Shown here: in pieces, positions 5,724 to 11,309 of the stretch
How positions within the stretch are numbered: the stretch's first letter is position 1
Layout: each line of letters starts with the position of its first letter
DNA from: an uncultured Oscillibacter sp.
GTDB taxonomy: Bacteria; Bacillota; Clostridia; Oscillospirales; Oscillospiraceae
Direction: 5' to 3'
Assembly (NCBI GenBank): GCA_910576845.1
Contig: CAJTJA010000071.1
Location: 1-11,309 of the forward strand
Length of the DNA stretch: 11,309 nucleotides
The notes under the pieces: generated by a model
Told to the model about the DNA's origin: nothing
Seen by the model: the letters and a program-made list of their open reading frames with translations, nothing else
Database searches by the model: none
Position numbers and translations under genes: made by a program

Positions 5724-7464
5724 AGGCGCGCTGACGGCAGAACTTCGCAGCGCTGTCAGGCCCACGGAGGAGCAGATTCGGCGCTTTGAGAAGTTCCTGG
5801 CCGGTAAGTACAAGAGGAAGATTCCCCTTCGCTGGGAGGAGGACCTGGCCCTTCGTCAGGGCTTCCGGCTTCAGGTAGGGGCAGACATGTATGATTGGAC
5901 CATGCAGGGCCGGGTCCGCCAGTTCCGGGATTATCTGCGCAGCCTGGATGCCGGGGCCGATGACATCCTGCCCCTGATGCGCCAGGCAGTGGAGGATTGG
6001 ACCGTGGCCGTCAGCCCTGAGGAAATTGGCGAGGTGGTGGCGGTAGACGGAGAGATTGCCGCCGTCAAGGGACTGGACCACGCTCAGTACGGGGAAATCC
6101 TGGTCTTCAGCTCCGGCGTCAAGGGTATGGTTCAGGACCTGCGCCGGGAGGGTGTGAGCTGCATCCTCTTCGGCGGCAGTGAGGAAGTGTCTGCGGGCAG
6201 TATGGTGCGCCGGACGCTGAAGACTGCCGGAATGCCGGTGGGCGCGGGATTTCTGGGCCGGGTGGTGGATGCCCTGGGCGTCCCCATTGATGGCAAGGGC
6301 AAGGTTATATCGGAGTCTCACCGCCCCATTGAAGCCCCTGCCCCCGGCATTCTGGACCGCCAGCCGGTGAATGCTCCCATGGAGACCGGCCTGCTGGCCA
6401 TTGATTCCATGTTTCCAATCGGCCGGGGACAGCGGGAGCTGATTATCGGAGACCGGCAGACCGGAAAGACCGCTATTGCCCTGGACACCATTTTGAATCA
6501 GAAGGGCAAGGATGTGGTGTGCATTTATGTCGCTATCGGGCAGAAGTCCGGGTCGGTGGCACAGATTGTGGAGAATCTGACACAGCGGGGAGCCATGGAG
6601 TATACTGCTGTGGTCAGCGCTCCCGCCAGTGCCTCCGCGGCTCTCCAGTATATTGCCCCCTACGCGGGCTGTGCGCTGGGAGAGTACTTCATGCGCCAGG
6701 GGCGGGACGTGCTCATCGTTTACGATGACCTGAGCAAGCACGCCATTGCTTACCGGACGTTGAGCCTGCTGCTGGAGCGTTCTCCGGGGCGGGAGGCGTA
6801 CCCCGGGGACGTGTTTTATCTCCACTCCCGTCTTTTGGAGCGGGCGGCGCATCTGTCCGACGAGCTGGGAGGCGGCAGTATGACCGCCCTGCCCATTGTG
6901 GAGACCCAGGCGGGGGATGTGTCCGCCTACATTCCCACCAATATCATCTCCATCACCGATGGGCAGATTTTCCTGGAAAGCGATTTGTTTTTTGCGGGAC
7001 AGAGACCCGCTGTGAACGTGGGCCTTTCCGTTTCCCGGGTGGGCGGCGATGCCCAGACCAAGGCCATGAAGAAGGCTGTGGGAACCCTCCGGCTGGACCT
7101 GGCCCAGTATCGGGAGATGGAGGTCTTCACTCAGTTCTCCAGCGATTTGGACGATGCTACGAAGCGCCAGCTCACTTATGGGCAGGGTTTGATGCGCCTG
7201 CTGCGTCAGCCCCGGTATGCCCCCTTGTCCCAACACCAGCAGGTGACGGTTCTGGTGTCCGCTATGGCCCATGTCATGCAGGATGTGCCCCTGGAAAAGG
7301 TAGATGCGTTCCGGGCCCATCTGTTGAAAGTGGTGGAGGAAGAAGCCCCGGACCTTTGCAGCCGGATTGATCTCACGGGCCTTTTGTCTCAGGAGGACCG
7401 GAAGGAGATTGTTTCCTTGGCAAAACGGGCCCTGGACAGCTTCAGCGGGAAGCGGGGCGGCTGA
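5710..7464 (+). CDS. atpA: Fusion of delta (OSCP) C-terminal domain to ATP synthase F1 subunit alpha
   Basis: 584 residues; alpha alone is about 500-513. Residues about 7-76 resemble only the C-terminal part of delta: AELRSAVRPTEEQIRRFEKF, then a strand pair and GADMYDWTMQGRVRQFRDYL, matching the delta pattern of vGD..iDgSv.grl..l. The ~105-residue N-terminal helical domain of delta is missing. Alpha starts near residue 79 with its own N-terminal helix (DDILPLMRQAVEDW), then the beta-barrel (GEVVAVDGEIAAVKGL), Walker A GDRQTGKT (247-254) and the VSRVGG Arg finger (R443). The P-loop Lys253 is exactly 78 residues beyond E. coli alpha Lys175, so alpha is complete. The ATG at 5710 has GGAGGGAGG about eight bases upstream inside atpF, so translation of the fusion is well supported. 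Alpha holds the non-catalytic nucleotide sites of F1. Confidence 0.93.
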   Translation: MRTTRGALTAELRSAVRPTEEQIRRFEKFLAGKYKRKIPLRWEEDLALRQGFRLQVGADMYDWTMQGRVRQFRDYLRSLDAGADDILPLMRQAVEDWTVAVSPEEIGEVVAVDGEIAAVKGLDHAQYGEILVFSSGVKGMVQDLRREGVSCILFGGSEEVSAGSMVRRTLKTAGMPVGAGFLGRVVDALGVPIDGKGKVISESHRPIEAPAPGILDRQPVNAPMETGLLAIDSMFPIGRGQRELIIGDRQTGKTAIALDTILNQKGKDVVCIYVAIGQKSGSVAQIVENLTQRGAMEYTAVVSAPASASAALQYIAPYAGCALGEYFMRQGRDVLIVYDDLSKHAIAYRTLSLLLERSPGREAYPGDVFYLHSRLLERAAHLSDELGGGSMTALPIVETQAGDVSAYIPTNIISITDGQIFLESDLFFAGQRPAVNVGLSVSRVGGDAQTKAMKKAVGTLRLDLAQYREMEVFTQFSSDLDDATKRQLTYGQGLMRLLRQPRYAPLSQHQQVTVLVSAMAHVMQDVPLEKVDAFRAHLLKVVEEEAPDLCSRIDLTGLLSQEDRKEIVSLAKRALDSFSGKRGG

Positions 7465-7465
7465 T

Positions 7466-8362
7466 ATGGCGGGGACCAAGGAGATTAAGACCCATATTGA
7501 GAGCGTGGGGGAGACCCGGAAAATCACCAATGCCATGTATTTAATTGCCTCCACTAAGCTCCGGCGGGCCCGGCAGGAGCTGGACCAGACCCGGCCCTAC
7601 TTTGAAGCTCTCCGGGGAGAGATCAGGCGTATTTTCCGCACGGCCTACAATGTGGACAGCCGCTTTTTTTACCCTGTGGGGGATGATACGCCCCTGAAGG
7701 GGACGTATGGCTGTCTGCTTATCACTGCTGATAAAGGCTTGGCAGGGGCCTATAACCAGAACGCGATCCGGGTGGCCCAGCAGCTTCTGGAACGGCATCC
7801 GGATACGAAGCTCTTTGTGGTGGGGGAGTATGGACGCCGGTTTTTTGATCAGAAAAGGATTTCCATTGAACACAGTTTCCTTTATACCGCGCAGAATCCC
7901 ACCATGGCCCGGGCGCGAGAGATCAGCGCACGGCTGCTGGACGGCTTCGACCGGGGAGAACTGAAAGAAATTTACGTTATTTATACAGATATGGAGAGCG
8001 CTATGAGCTTTCAGGCCCGAGCCGCTCGTCTGCTTCCGTTTCACCGGACGCATTTTGCCGGCGCGCCCCAGGGAGAAGGGGCCATGACGGAGCGCTTTGA
8101 ATTTTATCCGGACGTGGGGACTGTACTGAATAACATCATGCGCAGCTATGTGACCGGCTTTATTTACAGCGCCCTGATTGACAGCTTTTGCTGTGAGCAG
8201 GATGCCCGGATGAATGCCATGGACAACGCAGACCGGAATGCGGAAAAGCTTTTGGGGGATCTGTCCCTCCAATATAACCGGGTCCGGCAGGCGGCCATTA
8301 CCCAGGAGATTACTGAGATTTCCGCCGGGGCCAGAGCCCAGCGCCAAAAGAAGGGGAGGTAA
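7466..8362 (+). CDS. atpG: ATP synthase F1 subunit gamma (central stalk)
   Basis: 298 residues, slightly longer than the ~286 typical. It forms the central shaft that turns inside alpha3beta3. The N-terminus has the classic TRKITNAMYLIASTKLRRAR, and the C-terminus has the conserved NAEKLLGDLSLQYNRVRQAA then ITQEITEI. The Rossmann-like middle part contains ITADKGLAGAYN. In the C-terminal helix the usual SE-ARM segment reads SFCCEQDARM, with two adjacent Cys. The start ATG at 7466 is one base after the atpA stop; the ribosome site is weak (GGGGCGG), so translation probably depends on coupling. The frame stays open upstream to 7367 within atpA, but that part is not gamma-like. Confidence 0.96.
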   Translation: MAGTKEIKTHIESVGETRKITNAMYLIASTKLRRARQELDQTRPYFEALRGEIRRIFRTAYNVDSRFFYPVGDDTPLKGTYGCLLITADKGLAGAYNQNAIRVAQQLLERHPDTKLFVVGEYGRRFFDQKRISIEHSFLYTAQNPTMARAREISARLLDGFDRGELKEIYVIYTDMESAMSFQARAARLLPFHRTHFAGAPQGEGAMTERFEFYPDVGTVLNNIMRSYVTGFIYSALIDSFCCEQDARMNAMDNADRNAEKLLGDLSLQYNRVRQAAITQEITEISAGARAQRQKKGR

Positions 8363-8367
8363 GGATT

Positions 8368-9771
8368 TTGGAGCGAGGAATCATTGTGCAAATATCCGGC
8401 CCTGTGATTGATGTGGAAATACAGAGCGGGGCCCTCCCTAAATTACGGGAGGAATTGACCGTTGAAAAGGACGGGACCCTCCGGGTGATGGAAGTGGCTC
8501 AGCATATCGGAAAGAGCACCGTGCGCTGCATCATGCTTTCCCCCAGCGAGGGGCTGGCCCGGGGTCTTGCCGTGGATGTGCCGGACAGGACCATTGAGGT
8601 GCCTGTGGGTACGGCCACTCTGGGGCGGATGTTCAATGTTTTGGGCCAGCCTATCGACGGCGGCGGCCCGGTGCCGGAGGGCACGCCGGTGAAGAGCATT
8701 TACCGCAAACCCCCGGCCTTTGACGAGCAGAGCCCGGCGGTGGAGATTCTGGAGACGGGGATCAAGGTGATCGATCTGCTGGAGCCCTATCCCCGAGGAG
8801 GCAAGATTGGCCTCTTCGGCGGCGCGGGCGTGGGCAAGACCGTGCTGATTCAAGAATTAATTCACAACGTGGCCACGGAGCATGGCGGCTACTCCATTTT
8901 CACCGGTGTAGGCGAGCGGTCCCGGGAGGGAAACGACCTCTGGAGGGAGATGCGGGAGAGCGGTGTAGCGGAAAAGACCGCGCTGGTCTTCGGTCAGATG
9001 AACGAGTCCCCGGGTGTCCGCATGCGGGTAGCTCTGGCGGGGCTGACTATGGCGGAATATTTCCGGGATAAAGAACACAAGGACGTGCTGCTCTTCATTG
9101 ATAATATTTTCCGCTTTGTGCAGGCGGGCAGCGAGGTATCCACTCTCCTGGGCCGGATGCCCTCCGCTGTGGGCTATCAGCCTACTCTCGCCAATGAGAT
9201 GGGAGAGCTTCAGGAGCGGATTACCTCTACAAAGAATGGCTCTGTTACCTCCGTTCAGGCGGTCTACGTCCCCGCCGATGACCTGACGGACCCGGCGACG
9301 GCAACCACCTTTGCTCACCTGGACGCGACCACTGTCCTCAGCCGGAAGATTTCCGAGCAGGGCATTTACCCGGCGGTGGACCCTCTGGCCTCCTCCTCCC
9401 GGATTCTGGAGGCGGATGTGGTGGGCGAGCGGCACTACCGCATTGCCCGGAAGGCTCAGGAGATTCTGGAAAAATATATGGAGCTTCAGGATATCATCGC
9501 GATTCTCGGCATGGACGAACTTGGCGAGGAGGACCAGAAGACCGTGGCCCGGGCCCGGCGGCTCCAGCGCTTTTTCGCCCAGCCTACTACGGTGGCGGAG
9601 AAGTTCACCGGCATTCCGGGCGTATATGTGCCCTTGAGGGATACTCTGGAGAGCTTTGAAAAGCTGGTAAACGGTGAATTGGACCAGTATCCGGAGGCCG
9701 CGTTCTACAACGTGGGTACCTGGCGGGATGTGGTGGAGAAAGCGAAAAAGATCGAGGCGGGTGAGGCGTGA
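8368..9771 (+). CDS. atpD: ATP synthase F1 subunit beta (catalytic)
   Basis: 467 residues, full length. It contains the catalytic sites: Walker A GGAGVGKT at 151-158, the catalytic Glu183 and Arg184 in GVGERSREGNDLW, Walker B in VLLFIDNIFRF, and SALVEL-region sequence replaced by the normal PADDLTDPATATTFAHLD. The rotor-contact loop DELSEED reads DELGEED (383-389). The start is TTG at 8368, preceded by AGGGGAGG eight bases upstream; it gives the expected N-terminus ERGIIVQISGPVIDVE, and no ATG or GTG is suitably placed. It lies 5 nt after atpG, and its stop overlaps the atpC start. Confidence 0.97.
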   Translation: MERGIIVQISGPVIDVEIQSGALPKLREELTVEKDGTLRVMEVAQHIGKSTVRCIMLSPSEGLARGLAVDVPDRTIEVPVGTATLGRMFNVLGQPIDGGGPVPEGTPVKSIYRKPPAFDEQSPAVEILETGIKVIDLLEPYPRGGKIGLFGGAGVGKTVLIQELIHNVATEHGGYSIFTGVGERSREGNDLWREMRESGVAEKTALVFGQMNESPGVRMRVALAGLTMAEYFRDKEHKDVLLFIDNIFRFVQAGSEVSTLLGRMPSAVGYQPTLANEMGELQERITSTKNGSVTSVQAVYVPADDLTDPATATTFAHLDATTVLSRKISEQGIYPAVDPLASSSRILEADVVGERHYRIARKAQEILEKYMELQDIIAILGMDELGEEDQKTVARARRLQRFFAQPTTVAEKFTGIPGVYVPLRDTLESFEKLVNGELDQYPEAAFYNVGTWRDVVEKAKKIEAGEA

Positions 9772-10181
9772 TGGAAGTTTTTCAGGCCCACATCCTGGCG
9801 GCGGACCGGACATTTTACGAGGGGCCCTGTCTTCAGCTGACCATTCCGACCAGCGATGGGGAGCAGGGCATACTGGCCCATCACAGCGACATGATTGCCG
9901 CTGTTTTGCCGGGGACATTGCGCTACCAGACGCCGGAGAGCCCCGTCCAATTGGCGGCGGTCTCCAGCGGCATGGTGAAAGTTGAAAAAAACGAGGTCCT
10001 GGTGCTGGTGGACTCCGTAGAGCGGCCTGAGGAGATCGACGCTGCCCGGGCCCGGCGGGAGGCCGACGAAGCGAGGGAGGCTATACTCCAGAAAAAGAGC
10101 CGTCAGGAGTACCAGCTGGCCCAGGCCAGTCTTGCCCGGGCCATGAACCGCCTGCGGGTTAAGGCCCGTGAAATCCGGTAG
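9771..10181 (+). CDS. atpC: ATP synthase F1 subunit epsilon
   Basis: 136 residues, normal length. The N-terminal beta-sandwich (about 1-85) contains LTIPTSDGEQGILAHHSDM, the family hallmark, and the C-terminal part forms two charged helices (about 90-136) that in other species can inhibit ATP hydrolysis. Epsilon joins gamma to the c-ring. The start ATG overlaps the atpD stop as TGATG; a GTG three bases earlier would add one residue and is less likely. Last gene of the operon, followed by an intrinsic terminator. Confidence 0.95.
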   Translation: MEVFQAHILAADRTFYEGPCLQLTIPTSDGEQGILAHHSDMIAAVLPGTLRYQTPESPVQLAAVSSGMVKVEKNEVLVLVDSVERPEEIDAARARREADEAREAILQKKSRQEYQLAQASLARAMNRLRVKAREIR

Positions 10182-10186
10182 ACCAC

Positions 10187-10222
10187 AAAAAGCCTGTAAC
10201 CGTTGAGGTTACAGGCTTTTTT
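10187..10222 (+). terminator. Intrinsic terminator of the ATP synthase operon
   Basis: AGCCTGTAACC (10191-10201) pairs perfectly with GGTTACAGGCT (10207-10217) around the loop GTTGA, followed by a run of six T (10217-10222). An A run precedes the stem, so it could also work from the other strand. It begins six bases after the atpC stop. Confidence 0.96.
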
Positions 10223-10281
10223 CATCTGCGTCCGAGGGAATAGGCGAAAAATCCGCCGCTCTATGAAGCATAGGGTGACTT

Positions 10282-11118
10282 TTGTCCGGCGCTGTGAGAG
10301 GATGGGGACAGACGCCCAGCCAGGCGCCAATCAAAAATAAGAATGTGCCCTGGGAGGATAAGACCGGGCAGCTGGTCAGGGACGAGGCTGCCGATATCGG
10401 GATGGCCTTCGAGCTGAAGAACCTGGACCGGCTTCCGCAAACGGGGGACCTGCCCTTTGCCACCGCCTGGGAGGCGGAGGACGCGGTCCGGACCGTGCTG
10501 GACCGGCTGGGCTGCCGGAACTTGGGTGCGGCAACGGTGTATCCCATTTCCCACGAGACTTATGCCGGACTGGACGCCACCACCCGGCGCTGGGACTTTG
10601 ATGCCCCGGAGCCCAGGACCGCGCTGCCGCCCCAGGAGTGGACCGAGGCGGACGATTGCCATTACCTAACGTTCCGCAGCTGGTACGACGGCCTGCCCAT
10701 CTGCCGGGAAGGCTTCAGGCGGAATGGGACATGGGCCTGCGCCTACTACAGCGCCCGGGGAATCGAGTTCCTGGAGGTCCTGTCGCCTCTGGAGGTCACC
10801 GGGACGGGCACGGAGATTCCCATGCCCGCGGAGGAGGCCCGGGCCCGCATCGCCCAAAAATTTGAGGAGGACCTGCGGGAGCGGGGACACGACGTGGCAG
10901 TCCACGAGGTCTCCCTGGAATATGCCTTCATCTCCCGGGCGGCGGAGTCCGTGATCCCCGTCTGGCGGGTCATCCTGGAGGAGGTGGACGCCATCACCGG
11001 AATCGACACCTTTGACGGGCAGACCGGGCTGGTCTGCTCCGAGTGGGACTGCTATTTCTTTGACGCCGTCACCGGAGAGGAGTATACCGGCACGCCCATT
11101 CTCACCAGCAGCAAATAA
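10282..11118 (+). CDS. Protein of unknown function, possibly missing its N-terminus
   Basis: Up to 278 residues, acidic and Trp/Tyr-rich, with no membrane helix or signal peptide. I do not recognise it with confidence. The C-terminal half (DDCHYLTFRSWYDGLPICREGF; LEVLSPLEVTGTGTEIPM; SVIPVWRVILEEVDAITG) resembles, in general style, extracytoplasmic lipoproteins of Clostridia such as the DUF6034 or YycI-like groups; this is a guess. Those normally start with a signal peptide, yet here a stop (TGA, 10276-10278) closes the frame and the first possible start is TTG at 10282 (AGGGTG just upstream), with GTG at 10294 and 10345 and ATG at 10402 as alternatives. No clear promoter is seen after the atp terminator. 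It may be a 5'-truncated gene. High third-position G+C supports real coding origin. It converges on the next gene with a 7-base gap. Confidence 0.6.
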   Translation: MSGAVRGWGQTPSQAPIKNKNVPWEDKTGQLVRDEAADIGMAFELKNLDRLPQTGDLPFATAWEAEDAVRTVLDRLGCRNLGAATVYPISHETYAGLDATTRRWDFDAPEPRTALPPQEWTEADDCHYLTFRSWYDGLPICREGFRRNGTWACAYYSARGIEFLEVLSPLEVTGTGTEIPMPAEEARARIAQKFEEDLRERGHDVAVHEVSLEYAFISRAAESVIPVWRVILEEVDAITGIDTFDGQTGLVCSEWDCYFFDAVTGEEYTGTPILTSSK

Positions 11119-11125
11119 TCGAAAA

Positions 11126-11309
11126 CTATCTCCCGCCGTCCAGGGGCAGGCAGACCACCAGCTGGAACCGCCCATCTCCGGCCCGGGTCTCCAGGGACCC
11201 GCCCAGACGTTCCGCAATCTCCCGCATCCCCGCCAGGCCAAAGCCATGGGAGGTCTTGTCCGTCTTGGTGGTGGCAAGGTCCGGGGACAGCTCCCCGGCG
11301 TAGGCGTTT
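11126..11309 (-). CDS. GHKL-type sensor histidine kinase, C-terminal end (5' part outside window)
   Basis: The last 60 residues and stop are visible on the minus strand. They begin NAYAGELSPDLATTKTDK, then the G-box-like HGFGLAGMREIAERLGG and a closing strand pair FQLVVCLPL. This pattern (N-Y-GE, TTK-D, HG-GL-) is that of the ATPase domain in AgrC/VirS-type peptide-sensing kinases (HATPase_c_5) and related GHKL proteins. The sensor part, phospho-acceptor His and N-box lie beyond the right edge. No response regulator is visible; it would be expected just upstream of this gene. No terminator lies between it and the converging gene. Confidence 0.85.
   Translation of the reverse strand, partial: NAYAGELSPDLATTKTDKTSHGFGLAGMREIAERLGGSLETRAGDGRFQLVVCLPLDGGR

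Noticed and set aside
5590..7554. A 654-codon open frame on the minus strand opposite atpA
   Set aside because: It has no recognisable domain, is Gly/His/Leu/Gln-rich as antisense frames of G+C-rich genes are, and lies opposite a certain gene. It is a shadow.
9511..9531. DELSEED loop changed to DELGEED in beta
   Set aside because: The middle Ser varies in this loop among bacteria, and the acidic residues are all kept. It is noted in the gene entry only.

Overview
The window is about 60% G+C and reads as the chromosome of a low-oxygen Firmicute, most likely a member of the Oscillospiraceae or a related Clostridia family. That placement is an inference from protein similarity remembered for the ATP synthase and uridine kinase and from strong GGAGG-type ribosome sites. 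No rRNA or other marker gene is present to confirm it.

Left part (1-3039), minus strand. An ABC exporter half-transporter runs off the left edge, so its Walker B end lies outside the window. A 313-base gap follows with its promoter, a palindrome and a terminator hairpin. Next is a membrane-anchored protein with a zinc ribbon, one membrane helix, a repeat-rich linker, a Big2 Ig-like domain and a C-terminal SH3b domain. Its promoter is back to back with that of a plus-strand uridine kinase gene (3159-3776), which ends at a perfect 17-bp hairpin.

Centre (3903-10222), plus strand. A perfect-consensus promoter (TTGACA, 16 bp, TATAAT) and a 5' leader with a stable hairpin precede a compact F1Fo ATP synthase operon: a, c, b, [delta-alpha fusion], gamma, beta, epsilon. 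It closes with a classic intrinsic terminator. Genes are 47 nt apart at most and several touch or overlap, so they are almost certainly translated from one mRNA. Three points are unusual. The delta (OSCP) subunit has no gene of its own: only its C-terminal domain survives, as a ~78-residue N-terminal extension of alpha. The c subunit has a signal peptide and a Glu-rich extracytoplasmic tail. Subunit a keeps the essential Arg but lacks the usual Asn and the Glu/His that follow it.

Right part (10282-11309). A plus-strand protein of unknown function may have lost its N-terminus. It converges on the last 60 residues of a minus-strand GHKL-type sensor histidine kinase that enters from the right edge.

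The delta-alpha fusion is the most important observation. If real, it would place up to three delta C-terminal domains on each F1 head and remove the domain that normally caps the head, implying a changed peripheral-stalk attachment.
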